The notes under the pieces are model-generated. The model saw only the letters and a list, made by a program, of their open reading frames with translations, was not told the DNA's origin and ran no database searches. The position numbers were made by a program, and so were the translations under genes. From Prochlorococcus sp. AG-409-A10 (GTDB lineage Bacteria; Cyanobacteriota; Cyanobacteriia; PCC-6307; Cyanobiaceae), in the NCBI GenBank assembly GCA_003216175.1, contig QCJG01000003.1, positions 124,001 through 188,000 of the forward strand: a stretch of 64,000 nt of DNA, in the 5' to 3' direction. How positions within the stretch are numbered: the first letter of the stretch is position 1; each line of letters opens with the position of its first letter. Shown one piece after another: positions 52,339 to 61,171 of this stretch.

Positions 52339-52485
52339 ATGAGTCCACTCTTTAAATGCCTTGGCTGTGGACAAAATATCGAAAGATCAACAAAGACTTT
52401 TTGGAAAAAGAAAGGTCATATTCTTTGCTCTACTTGCCAAGACAAAATAGAGCAAGAAACTGCTTTGACTCAAAAATATACTTAA
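52339..52485 (+). CDS. Small zinc-ribbon protein (48 aa)
   Basis: A 48-residue protein with two CxxC pairs, CLGC (7-10) and CSTC (30-33), separated by a basic stretch with KTFWKKKGH. This is a classic four-Cys zinc ribbon. Its TAA shares four bases with the stop of the convergent urtE gene. Function unknown; DNA or RNA binding is possible. Confidence 0.65.
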   Translation: MSPLFKCLGCGQNIERSTKTFWKKKGHILCSTCQDKIEQETALTQKYT

Positions 52486-53189
52486 ACACTAAGGAATTTC
52501 TCAACAACAGCTTTACTTAATTCACTAGTTAGGCCATTTGCCACTATTCCTCCACGTTGCATTGCATAATAACGATCTGCTTGCCTCACAAAATGCAGAT
52601 GTTGCTCGACCAATAAAACTCCAACACCAGTCTCACTAATTATCCTTTTAACTGCTGACTCAATATCTTGAACGATATTAGGTTGTATTCCTTCAGTTGG
52701 TTCATCAAGTAAAAGCAACTTTGGTTTTCCAAGTAATGCTCGCGCAATGGCTAGTTGTTGCTGTTGTCCACCGCTTAAGTCACCCCCTTTACGAGCTAGA
52801 AATTGTTTTAAGACTGGGAATAGTTCATAGACAAATTCATCAATCTTTTTGTGCTTTGCTAAACCTCCAGGCAAAGCTTCCAATCCTAGTTGAAGATTTT
52901 CTTCAACAGTTAGATACGGTATTATTTCGCGTCCTTGGGGAACATAAGCAATTCCGGAACGAGCCCTTTGATGAGGTTTCTTTCTATTGAATAAATCTCC
53001 ATTAAAAATAATCTCACCACGCCGTGGAGTTAACAAACCTATTAAAGATTTAAGCAAAGTTGTTTTACCGACTCCATTTCGACCTATAAGACAAATCATC
53101 TCACCTTGATTGATATTCATATCAACATCTCTGAGAATATGACTCTCGCCATAGTAAGTATTCAAGCCTTTTATCTGAAGCATAGTCAT
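52482..53189 (-). CDS. urtE: Urea ABC transporter ATP-binding protein UrtE
   Basis: A 235-residue ABC ATPase of the branched-chain-amino-acid (LivF) type. Walker A is GRNGVGKTT, the signature LSGGQQQQ, and Walker B LLLLDEPTEG. As the last gene of urtABCDE it pairs with UrtD to energise high-affinity urea uptake. It follows urtD with a one-base overlap. The assignment as urea rather than amino-acid transport rests on gene order next to urease. Confidence 0.93.
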   Translation of the reverse strand: MTMLQIKGLNTYYGESHILRDVDMNINQGEMICLIGRNGVGKTTLLKSLIGLLTPRRGEIIFNGDLFNRKKPHQRARSGIAYVPQGREIIPYLTVEENLQLGLEALPGGLAKHKKIDEFVYELFPVLKQFLARKGGDLSGGQQQQLAIARALLGKPKLLLLDEPTEGIQPNIVQDIESAVKRIISETGVGVLLVEQHLHFVRQADRYYAMQRGGIVANGLTSELSKAVVEKFLSV

Positions 53190-53941
53190 TATTCTTCCTC
53201 CTCAGACTGTCCTAGATAAACCTCTATTACTAAAGGATCTTTTTGTATTTCGCTCATAGAGCCTTCCTTCAAGACATGTCCTTGGTGTAAAACACTCACA
53301 GGGCAGTCAAGTCTACGAATAAATTCCATATCATGATCAATGACTAAAACGGTATGATCACCTGCTAGAGATTTAAGAAGATCAGCAGTTAAATCTGTTT
53401 CTTCATCAGTTAAGCCAGCCACAGGCTCATCAACAAGTAACAGGTCAGGGTCTTGTCCTACTAGCATAGCAATCTCAAGCCATTGTTTTTGACCATGAGA
53501 GAGCGCTCCAGCACTGATATTTGCTTTTAATTGCAGATTGACAATGCTCATCAAATGTTGAATTTGATCTAAGTGCTTAACCGTTAAATTATCAATTAAT
53601 AATGAAAAAGGGGTTTTAGGTCTACTCACTGCTAGAGCTAGGTTTTCTTGTACAGATAAATTTTCAAAAATCCTTGGACTTTGAAACTTTCTCCCAACCC
53701 CTTTACGCGCTATACGAAACTCTTTTTGACCAATCAAAGATTCTTCTTTGAAAATTACATCACCTTTTGTAGGTACTACTTTTCCAGTGATTACATCTAA
53801 AAATGTAGTTTTACCTGCACCATTTGGCCCAATAACTGCTCTGAGATCACCTTGATTCAAAACCAGATCAAGGTCTCTAAGAGCAAGAAAGCCTTCAAAA
53901 CTAACTGAAATTTTTTTCAGCTCTAGTAATGGAGTAGTCAT
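53189..53941 (-). CDS. urtD: Urea ABC transporter ATP-binding protein UrtD
   Basis: A 250-residue ABC ATPase of the LivG type. Walker A is GPNGAGKTT, the signature LSHGQKQW (LSHGQ instead of LSGGQ, as usual in UrtD), and Walker B LLLVDEPVAG. Its start overlaps the end of urtC by four bases and its end meets urtE. Confidence 0.93.
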   Translation of the reverse strand: MTTPLLELKKISVSFEGFLALRDLDLVLNQGDLRAVIGPNGAGKTTFLDVITGKVVPTKGDVIFKEESLIGQKEFRIARKGVGRKFQSPRIFENLSVQENLALAVSRPKTPFSLLIDNLTVKHLDQIQHLMSIVNLQLKANISAGALSHGQKQWLEIAMLVGQDPDLLLVDEPVAGLTDEETDLTADLLKSLAGDHTVLVIDHDMEFIRRLDCPVSVLHQGHVLKEGSMSEIQKDPLVIEVYLGQSEEEE

Positions 53942-55065
53942 GATTTCACCTCACCTTGTTCATTAACTTCAAGACTTGGAAAAGTCTCTAGTTTTTTATT
54001 AAGCCCAATCAAGAAAAGTAATTTCCTTAGACCGTCTTTTCTAATCCAGCCTAAAACACCTTCTGGGAGCGCTGTTACAACAAGAATAAATAATCCACCC
54101 TGGATAAACATCCAACTTGCTGGCAAGGCTTCACTTACCAGACTTTTTGCATAATTAATAAAAACAGCTCCAAGGATTGCTCCTAATAAAGTTCCTCTAC
54201 CGCCCACTGCAACCCAAATAACCATTTCTATAGAGAAAGGGACAGTCATAAACTGAGGAGAAACTATTCCAGATTGAACTGTATATAAAGCCCCTGAAAT
54301 TCCAGCTAATCCTCCTGCTATTGAAAAAATTATTGTTTTAAAAATTACTGGATTATATCCAGTGAAACGAACACGAGCTTCATCATCTCTAATTCCAATA
54401 AGGATATTTCCGAATCTATCTCGAACAATCCAACGCGCAAAAAACCATGCAAGTATTACTAAAACAGCTGATACCCAAAAGAACCATCTTTGCATTATTT
54501 CTGAACCTACCATTTGTCCAAAAAGTTGAGTGACGTCTGTTTTTAAACCATTTGTTCCATTAATCAATTTCTGTTGACCATTAAAAAAATTGAAAAATAC
54601 TAAAAGAGCCGCTTGTGTAAGGATTGAAAAATAAACACCTTTAATTCTATTTCTAAAAACTAAATACCCAAGAATACAAGCAACTATTGCTGGTAGTAAC
54701 CAAATAGAAATAAGAGTAAAAATTGAACTTTTAAAAGGTTCCCAGAAAAATGGTAGTTTTTCGACTCCATATAAACCAAAAAATTCAGGGATACCATTTG
54801 GGAATTCTCCTGCACTATTCAATTGGAGAAACATCGCAGCACAATATCCACCAAGTGCAAAGAAAATTCCTTGACCTAAACTCAACATTCCTGTGAATCC
54901 CCAAATCAAATCAACACCAAGAGCCACTATTGCAAGTGATAAATATCTTCCTAATAGATTTAATCTAAAAACAGGAAGCACTGAGGGTGCCGCAATAATT
55001 AGGGCAATAATTAAAACCCAAATAGTTAAGTTAATCCAACTTTTTTTTGTAGAAAAAATACTCAT
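53938..55065 (-). CDS. urtC: Urea ABC transporter permease UrtC
   Basis: A 375-residue inner-membrane permease of the LivM type, with about ten membrane spans. The segment GLAGISGALYTVQSG and the coupling-loop region EMVIWVAVGGRGTLLGA are typical. It forms the translocation path with UrtB. It is three bases from urtB and overlaps urtD by four. Confidence 0.93.
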   Translation of the reverse strand: MSIFSTKKSWINLTIWVLIIALIIAAPSVLPVFRLNLLGRYLSLAIVALGVDLIWGFTGMLSLGQGIFFALGGYCAAMFLQLNSAGEFPNGIPEFFGLYGVEKLPFFWEPFKSSIFTLISIWLLPAIVACILGYLVFRNRIKGVYFSILTQAALLVFFNFFNGQQKLINGTNGLKTDVTQLFGQMVGSEIMQRWFFWVSAVLVILAWFFARWIVRDRFGNILIGIRDDEARVRFTGYNPVIFKTIIFSIAGGLAGISGALYTVQSGIVSPQFMTVPFSIEMVIWVAVGGRGTLLGAILGAVFINYAKSLVSEALPASWMFIQGGLFILVVTALPEGVLGWIRKDGLRKLLFLIGLNKKLETFPSLEVNEQGEVKS

Positions 55066-55068
55066 AAA

Positions 55069-56226
55069 TCAAGACTCCACCATTCTTCCTTTTTGAGGAA
55101 ACATCCCAGTTGGTCTAAATTGAAGGAATATGACTATTAGAGCAAATATCATTACTCTAGCCATGCTTGTTGTCGCAAAAAAATCTATTGTTGAAAAAAG
55201 AGGGGATGGCATCTCTGGCCAAATGGTAAGTAGTCTTCCTGCTCCTATCAAATCTGTCATTATTCCAATAGAGAAAGAAGCAAGAATTGTTCCTAATAAA
55301 TTGCCCACACCTCCAAGAACGACAACCATAAAACATCCCACGATATAGTTTCCACCAACATTTGGGCCTACTGATCCAAGGAGTGAAACCGCAACTCCTG
55401 CTACTCCAGCCAAACCAGATCCAATTCCAAAAGTAATAATATCTACTGTTTCTGTTGATATACCTAAACAATCACTCATAGGTCTATTTTGAGTTACTGC
55501 TCTAATTCTTAATCCCCAAGCTGTTTTATCAAGAAAGAAAATTACTACTAAAACAGATATTAAGGTAATAAGGATTATTAAAAGTCGAGTTTTAGGAAAA
55601 GTAACTCCAACAAAATCAACTCCACCTCTCATCCAAGAAGGAGCTGTTACATCAACATTCCTTGCACTAGCGCGACTAAGTTTGCTTACTAAAGAAGATA
55701 AAACACCTCCAGTTGCGACACCTAATAAAGCTGAGAAACCCCAGGTAGATGCCCTTATTAGTTTACCTTTTGCACCATGAAGTATGTCATCAGAAATAAA
55801 TAGCGGTGAAAACAAGCCAAAGAAAAGCGCGATTACCATTCCACTGCCATAGGCCAGGGGCACACTTCTAACAAATTGTTGAAGTATGAGGCTAACTCCC
55901 CATGTCGCTAAAAGAGTTTCGAGTGGACTCCCATAGAGACGTCTAATAACTGTTCTTTCTAAAAGAATGCCGACTGTTCCACTAACTAAAAAAGCAACCC
56001 CAATAGCAACAATGACATACGAATCATAAAAAGGTTTTAAAAAAGAAACTTGTTTGAAAATTAATTGGGTTATGTATGTTGAATATGCTCCAAGCATCAT
56101 CAATTCACCATGAGCAAGATTGATGACACCCATTAATCCAAAGACGATTGCTAGTCCCAGTGCTGCGACCAGCAAAACTGAGCCAATAGCAACTCCATTA
56201 AATAGGCTTTCAAGAATAAGTTGCAC
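55069..56226 (-). CDS. urtB: Urea ABC transporter permease UrtB
   Basis: A 385-residue permease of the LivH type, with about nine spans. LGLAIVFGLMGVINLAHGEL is the N-terminal hallmark, and GGVGNLLGT lies near the C-terminus. A loop of about 60 residues in the middle (after residue 150) is longer than in LivH, as in cyanobacterial UrtB. A UUCG hairpin lies between it and urtA. Confidence 0.93.
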   Translation of the reverse strand: MQLILESLFNGVAIGSVLLVAALGLAIVFGLMGVINLAHGELMMLGAYSTYITQLIFKQVSFLKPFYDSYVIVAIGVAFLVSGTVGILLERTVIRRLYGSPLETLLATWGVSLILQQFVRSVPLAYGSGMVIALFFGLFSPLFISDDILHGAKGKLIRASTWGFSALLGVATGGVLSSLVSKLSRASARNVDVTAPSWMRGGVDFVGVTFPKTRLLIILITLISVLVVIFFLDKTAWGLRIRAVTQNRPMSDCLGISTETVDIITFGIGSGLAGVAGVAVSLLGSVGPNVGGNYIVGCFMVVVLGGVGNLLGTILASFSIGIMTDLIGAGRLLTIWPEMPSPLFSTIDFFATTSMARVMIFALIVIFLQFRPTGMFPQKGRMVES

Positions 56227-56251
56227 TAGCTTGATTGATATTTTAAAGAAT

Positions 56252-56271
56252 AAGGAGCCCGAAGGCTCCTT
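56252..56271 (-). other. UUCG-capped hairpin between urtA and urtB
   Basis: AAGGAGCC pairs perfectly with GGCTCCTT over a four-base loop that on the transcribed (minus) strand reads TTCG, closed by C-G, one of the most stable RNA loops. It sits in the 75 bases between urtA and urtB. The following bases are only mildly T-rich, so it probably acts as a partial terminator or 3' protector of the urtA message. Confidence 0.8.
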
Positions 56272-56301
56272 GTTAGAATCTATTTATAAGTCAAAAATAA
56301 A

Positions 56302-57579
56302 TTATAATCTGTATTTTTCACCTTTCTTAGGATCAGTCCAATCACAAGCATAACCTTTTGAACTTGGATGTTTTTGGTTCCATGCTTGTGGTTCTACTAC
56401 TCCTGTTTCTTCGAGAATTGTAAAACCACCCTCTGAGTTGATTTCACCGATCCTCACTGTTTGAGATAGATGATGATTAGGCATCACTTCTACAGGTCCT
56501 TGTGGAGCATCGAATGTCTGACCAACCAAAGCTTCTCTAACAGCATTGTCATCAAATGTACCGGCATCTTCTACTGCCTGCTTCCATAGATAAACCATGT
56601 TATAAGCAGATTCTTGAGGATCAGCTACAACACGATCATTACCCCATCTCTTCTTAAAGCTCTTAGCAAATTTCTTAGACGCTGGAGTATCGATAGACAT
56701 CATGTAGTTCCAAGCACCGTAATGGCCCTCAAGGAACTCAGGTCCAATTGTACTAATCTCTTCTTCCGCAATGGAGTAATTCATTACGTAATAACCATTG
56801 GAAGGAGTAATTCCTGCGTCCTGGATTTGCTTAAAGAACGCAACGTTTTGATCACCATTTAAGGTGTTAATGATTATTCCGCCATCAGGAAGAGCAACTT
56901 TTATCTTAGAGATAATAGGTGCTACTTCTGTGTTACCCAAAGGGAGGTAATCTTCTCCAACAACTTTACCGCCAAGTTGTTTAACTTGAGCTTTAGTAAT
57001 TGTATTAGAGGTCCTTGGGAAAACGTAATCAGAACCAACTAAGAAGAAATCTCCTCCAGCAGCTGGTGAGCGCTTGTACATGAAATCTGTAGCAGGCTCG
57101 GATTGCTGATTAGGGGTCGCCCCGGTATAGAAAATATTATTAGAGCACTCTTGAGCTTCATATTGAATGGGGTAATAAAGGAATGCATCTTTAGATTCAT
57201 AAACCGGAAGCATTGCCTTACGACTTGCAGATGTCCAGCCACCAAACACAACTGGTACTCCATCCTGGTCGATTAACTTCTTAGATTTCTCAGCAAAGGT
57301 AGGCCAATCTGAGGCACCATCTTCAACGATGTACTCAATTTTGTAGCTTTTACCATCAACTGTTACACCTCCAGCTGCATTGATTTCCTCAATAGCCATT
57401 TTCTCAGTATCAACAAGAGTTGATTCTGAGATTGCCATTGTCCCTGATAGAGAATGGAGAATACCAACGGTTACTGTGTCATCAAAGTTGCCTGAGGAAT
57501 CTGATCCACCACAAGCAGTAACAGTTACTGCTAAAGAAGCAGTAGCTAAACCTGCAAAAATACGCTTTGAAAGCTTCAT
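56302..57579 (-). CDS. urtA: Urea ABC transporter substrate-binding protein UrtA
   Basis: A 425-residue periplasmic lipoprotein. The lipobox is VTAC in LAVTVTACGG, with Cys23 the likely lipid site. The mature protein starts TVGILHSLSGTMAISEST, as in UrtA and related amide/urea-binding proteins (AmiC/LivK fold). The gene leads the urtABCDE operon and has an NtcA-type promoter upstream. Gene order and the neighbouring urease make urea the substrate. Confidence 0.94.
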   Translation of the reverse strand: MKLSKRIFAGLATASLAVTVTACGGSDSSGNFDDTVTVGILHSLSGTMAISESTLVDTEKMAIEEINAAGGVTVDGKSYKIEYIVEDGASDWPTFAEKSKKLIDQDGVPVVFGGWTSASRKAMLPVYESKDAFLYYPIQYEAQECSNNIFYTGATPNQQSEPATDFMYKRSPAAGGDFFLVGSDYVFPRTSNTITKAQVKQLGGKVVGEDYLPLGNTEVAPIISKIKVALPDGGIIINTLNGDQNVAFFKQIQDAGITPSNGYYVMNYSIAEEEISTIGPEFLEGHYGAWNYMMSIDTPASKKFAKSFKKRWGNDRVVADPQESAYNMVYLWKQAVEDAGTFDDNAVREALVGQTFDAPQGPVEVMPNHHLSQTVRIGEINSEGGFTILEETGVVEPQAWNQKHPSSKGYACDWTDPKKGEKYRL

Positions 57580-57624
57580 GAATTACTAACTAAATAGTTG
57601 ATTGCCCACCTTGGGGGTCAACGG

Positions 57625-57667
57625 AAGGTATCCAACTGAACACCCATCTTTTTGTAGCAAATGTAAC
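57625..57667 (-). promoter_or_regulatory. NtcA-type promoter of urtA
   Basis: On the minus strand GTTACATTTGCTAC (57654-57667) fits the NtcA consensus GTA-N8-TAC with one mismatch and keeps the GT-N10-AC core. A -10 element TACCTT (57625-57630, TAN3T) lies at the spacing expected of a class II activated promoter, giving a predicted start near 57618, about 40 bases before urtA. Urea transport is known to be NtcA-controlled in cyanobacteria. Confidence 0.7.
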
Positions 57668-57723
57668 CTTTTTTACTATTTCTGTGAACGAAAATAATTT
57701 TCCGTATCACTCAATACATTTCT

Positions 57724-58329
57724 TCAGAAGTTTTGTATTTGATTATACAAAAAAGCTTCGATGATGTTAAGTCCCTCTCCTGTCTTGGTATTTGTAAAGC
57801 ACCATGGTAGATCTCCCCTCATCAACACCGTGTCTCTCTCCATCACTTTCAAACTTGCACCTACCATTTCAGCAAGATCAATCTTATTAATCACTAATAA
57901 ATCTGAACGTGTTATCCCAGGTCCTCCTTTCCTTGGAATCTTATCTCCAGCTGCAACATCAATAATATAAATACATAAATCTACTAACTCAGGACTAAAG
58001 CTTGCAGCAAGATTATCACCACCACTTTCAACAAACACTAAATCTAAATCTGTAAATTTATGTTCTAACTCTTCAACAGCAATTCGGTTAATAGAGCAAT
58101 CTTCTCTTATAGCTGTATGCGGGCATCCTCCAGTTTCAACTCCTTTGATACGTTCAGGTGCTAAAGCCTTTGAATTAGTTAAAAACTTTGCATCTTCTTG
58201 AGTGTAGATATCATTTGTTACTACTGCGATCTCAAAATGATCTTTCAGATTTTCACATAGTCTCTGAATAATAGCCGTTTTACCAGATCCTACTGGACCA
58301 GCTATGCCAACTCTCAATTTACTTTCCAT
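57724..58329 (-). CDS. ureG: Urease accessory GTPase UreG
   Basis: UreG hydrolyses GTP to drive nickel insertion into urease. The 201-residue protein has Walker A GPVGSGKT (11-18), the nickel-binding CPH motif (C69-P70-H71) in [13 protein letters not shown], and ESGGDN. There is no His-rich N-terminus. Its ATG overlaps the ureF stop in TAATG. Confidence 0.96.
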   Translation of the reverse strand: MESKLRVGIAGPVGSGKTAIIQRLCENLKDHFEIAVVTNDIYTQEDAKFLTNSKALAPERIKGVETGGCPHTAIREDCSINRIAVEELEHKFTDLDLVFVESGGDNLAASFSPELVDLCIYIIDVAAGDKIPRKGGPGITRSDLLVINKIDLAEMVGASLKVMERDTVLMRGDLPWCFTNTKTGEGLNIIEAFLYNQIQNF

Positions 58330-59000
58330 TAGCTTCTAAATAATCTTGAATAAAGTTCTACATGCGATTGTTGGGCCATAATCGCGCCTACATCGCTAAT
58401 CCAAATTTCTTTGGGATTCTGTTGCAATAAGAAACTTGCTTGAGACTTAATAAGCAATAGTGATTTCTTTTGAAGCTGTTGAGCTTTTGTGGGCCCTAAT
58501 GACAATAGTCTTAATGCTGCACTCAATTGATTAGCAACCCAACTATATAAAAATCCTTCCACTAAATCAATTTGAGGTATATCCCAGCCAACTCCAGCCC
58601 AAGCCCATGCAATCGGCCATATAAATTTCTTTTCATTATCAGGAAGAGGATGATCAAGATCAATGAGAAGCTGTAATAGAGATTCACCCATTTGAATTTG
58701 TTGAGATCTAACATCTGGAGAATCTCTTAGTGAACTAAGCCAAGAATTCCACTCATTAATAATTAACTTATATTTAACGTCTTTATAATCCCTCCAATTA
58801 ACTAAATCTCTCATTATGTGAGTAATTGAGCTTGCCTCAATTGTTATCTGGCCTCTAGATAGTTCGCTTTCAATCCAATTAAAAAGTGTTTTCTCGTCAT
58901 ATACTTTTTTATTTTGAACCAGCCACTCCAATCCTTCTGAGTAACTGAAAGCTCCAACTGGTAGTGATGGACTGATTAATTGTAAGAACTCAAGTTTCAT
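58329..59000 (-). CDS. ureF: Urease accessory protein UreF
   Basis: UreF, 223 residues and all-helical, forms the UreDFG activation complex and promotes the GTP-dependent step. [20 protein letters not shown] near the N-terminus is the family signature. It lies 21 bases after ureE and overlaps ureG. Confidence 0.94.
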   Translation of the reverse strand: MKLEFLQLISPSLPVGAFSYSEGLEWLVQNKKVYDEKTLFNWIESELSRGQITIEASSITHIMRDLVNWRDYKDVKYKLIINEWNSWLSSLRDSPDVRSQQIQMGESLLQLLIDLDHPLPDNEKKFIWPIAWAWAGVGWDIPQIDLVEGFLYSWVANQLSAALRLLSLGPTKAQQLQKKSLLLIKSQASFLLQQNPKEIWISDVGAIMAQQSHVELYSRLFRS

Positions 59001-59021
59001 GAACGAAGTTAATCAAACCTT

Positions 59022-59462
59022 CTACTCATAAGCACCAATCTCTGGAGAGAAAGGTCTTTTAAAATTTTCTATTAAAAATCCTTGTCTTTCTAACATCTTT
59101 TGCATAACTACATCATTGAGTAAATATAACTCTTTATCGTGCAACTCAATCTCAACATGCCTATTACCTAAATGATAAGCAGCTTTCAACAATTTTAATC
59201 TATTTTCTGAGCTAATTCTTATTACATCTTCTTTAGCCGCCTCTATGGTAACAAACACTTGTGAATTCTCACTTTTTAACACCTCTCCAGGCATCAATCT
59301 ACCTCCTCCTCTAGGCAAATTTAAAATGACATCAATTCCATCCAATGTTGATCTCTTGCCCCGAAGCTGTGTCCTCTCTTTTGCTGACAAGGGAAGTAAA
59401 AGAAAATGTTCTAGCACTTGAGCAGTAATTCTCTCGGTGAGATAGATTAATTCGTGTGACAA
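59022..59462 (-). CDS. ureE: Urease nickel metallochaperone UreE
   Basis: UreE delivers nickel to the urease activation complex. The 146-residue protein has RGKRSTLDGIDVILNLPRGG and AYHLGNRHVEIEL, which holds the conserved His for nickel. The C-terminus lacks the His-rich tail seen in Klebsiella. The start appears to be TTG. It is divergent from ureD with 103 bases between. Confidence 0.92.
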   Translation of the reverse strand: MSHELIYLTERITAQVLEHFLLLPLSAKERTQLRGKRSTLDGIDVILNLPRGGGRLMPGEVLKSENSQVFVTIEAAKEDVIRISSENRLKLLKAAYHLGNRHVEIELHDKELYLLNDVVMQKMLERQGFLIENFKRPFSPEIGAYE

Positions 59463-59565
59463 GCTTCAATTTTTTGTAGATCTAAATTTTAAAGGTTATA
59501 TCTACCCGATAAGACATTTATTTTTTTTCTCAATACTAAATGAGCCAAATCGATACAACCATACA

Positions 59566-60489
59566 ATGACCTCTCAATGGCATGGAACTTGTGATCTAAG
59601 GCTTTTCAAAAAGCCAAGTCCTAAGGACATCGATAGTCTCAAAACAATTCATCAAGCAAAATGCACTGCTCCATTGAAATTAATGAGAGTATTCAATGAT
59701 AAAAAAGATGGAAGATGTGAAATACCAATTCTCCATAGTGCTGGAGGCATCGTTGGCGGTGACCAACTAACAATAAATGTAAACGCTGAAGAAAATAGCA
59801 GTGCTATATGTTCTTCTGTAGCAGCTCAAAAAGTTTATGGCAGCAGAGGAAGGTCAAAATTAAATCCGCAAGGGAGATGGGCCAATCAAAGATGTTTTTT
59901 TCAGATTAAAAAAAATGCTGACTTTGAGTGGATCCCGCAAGAATTAATTATTTATCAGGGAGGTCTTTTTGAACAAAATATGACCGTTAATCTTGATCCC
60001 TCATCAAGCTTTTTATGTGTTGATTTGGTTCGCTTAGGACGAACTGCGGCTGGAGAACAACTTGGAAGTGGAGTATGGAGATCATCTTTGGAAATCTTCA
60101 GGGAAAATCCTCAAGGTAAACATTATGAATTTAGTGATCGATTAGAGCTATCTGGAGAAGCTCTAAACTCAATTCATGGTTTAGAACACCGACCAGTATT
60201 TGGATCTTTAACTTGGATAACACCTAAAGGAATAAACCAAAAAGATTTATCTAATTTATTAGTAAAATGCCGACAACAAAGAGATGGACTTGAGGGGTTT
60301 ATGACTTGCAGTCTTCTTGAAAATGGAATATCAGCGAGGTATACAGGCTCTTCAACTCAATCAGCTCGGTTTTGGTTTTATAGAATTTGGAGTATTACTA
60401 GAGTTCTCAGGAAATTAAGCATGCCTGAATATATGAGGATTTGGCCAATGCAAGAGGATCCATCAACAGATACAAAATGTCCATCATGA
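59566..60489 (+). CDS. ureD: Urease accessory protein UreD
   Basis: UreD (UreH), 307 residues, binds apo-urease and recruits UreF and UreG. ILHSAGGIVGGDQLTI and AAQKVYGSRG are family motifs. It is the first gene of ureDABC. No NtcA box was found in the gap to ureE. Confidence 0.93.
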   Translation: MTSQWHGTCDLRLFKKPSPKDIDSLKTIHQAKCTAPLKLMRVFNDKKDGRCEIPILHSAGGIVGGDQLTINVNAEENSSAICSSVAAQKVYGSRGRSKLNPQGRWANQRCFFQIKKNADFEWIPQELIIYQGGLFEQNMTVNLDPSSSFLCVDLVRLGRTAAGEQLGSGVWRSSLEIFRENPQGKHYEFSDRLELSGEALNSIHGLEHRPVFGSLTWITPKGINQKDLSNLLVKCRQQRDGLEGFMTCSLLENGISARYTGSSTQSARFWFYRIWSITRVLRKLSMPEYMRIWPMQEDPSTDTKCPS

Positions 60490-60538
60490 ACTTTTAAGGA
60501 TCTTTTTGCTAGTAAAGTGAATTTCTAACTATTTAAAA

Positions 60539-60841
60539 ATGTACTTAAGCCCTCAAGAAAAAGACAAATTACTTGTAGTAACAGCTGCTCTTTTGGCAGA
60601 GCGAAGATTAAATAGAGGTTTAAAATTAAATCATCCTGAAGCCGTTGCTTGGCTTAGCTTTCAAGTACTTGAAGGTGCTAGAGATGGAAAGAGTGTCTCA
60701 ACCTTAATGAATGAAGGAACCACATGGTTAACAAAAGAACAAGTAATGGAAGGTGTGCCCGAACTCATTCATGAAGTTCAAGTAGAAGCTGTTTTCCCAG
60801 ATGGAACGAAGCTGGTAACACTTCACAATCCAATTAGCTAA
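60539..60841 (+). CDS. ureA: Urease gamma subunit
   Basis: The 100-residue gamma subunit of urease. [20 protein letters not shown] and [11 protein letters not shown] are diagnostic. It starts 49 bases after ureD and is followed by ureB eight bases later. Normal length. Confidence 0.97.
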   Translation: MYLSPQEKDKLLVVTAALLAERRLNRGLKLNHPEAVAWLSFQVLEGARDGKSVSTLMNEGTTWLTKEQVMEGVPELIHEVQVEAVFPDGTKLVTLHNPIS

Positions 60842-60849
60842 CTAAAATT

Positions 60850-61170
60850 ATGTCTTATTTATTTCCTGGAGAACTTATTCCCGAAGATGGTTTTATTGAA
60901 CTCAATAAAGGGAGAGAAGTCACGACTTTAAAAGTCGCTAACGTTTCTGATCGTCCAATTCAAATTGGCTCTCATTACCATTTCTTTGAATCAAACAAAG
61001 GTTTAGAATTTGATCGTCAACAATCTCTCGGCAAAAGGCTAGACATCCCCGCTGGTACTGCTATCAGATTTGAGCCAGGTGACCAAAGAGAAGTTAGGCT
61101 TGTGCCCTATGCAGGAAAACGAAAAGTTTTTGGATTCAACGGACTTATAAACGATTCACTTCAAAAATAA
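60850..61170 (+). CDS. ureB: Urease beta subunit
   Basis: The 106-residue beta subunit. [19 protein letters not shown] and SHYHFFESN are diagnostic. It ends one base before the ureC start. Subunits are separate, as in most bacteria. Confidence 0.97.
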   Translation: MSYLFPGELIPEDGFIELNKGREVTTLKVANVSDRPIQIGSHYHFFESNKGLEFDRQQSLGKRLDIPAGTAIRFEPGDQREVRLVPYAGKRKVFGFNGLINDSLQK

Positions 61171-61171
61171 A

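Noticed and set aside
59463-59565. NtcA site between ureE and ureD
   Set aside because: No GTA-N8-TAC or GT-N10-AC found on either strand; only a GTAGAT...ATCTAC inverted pair with a 19-base gap.
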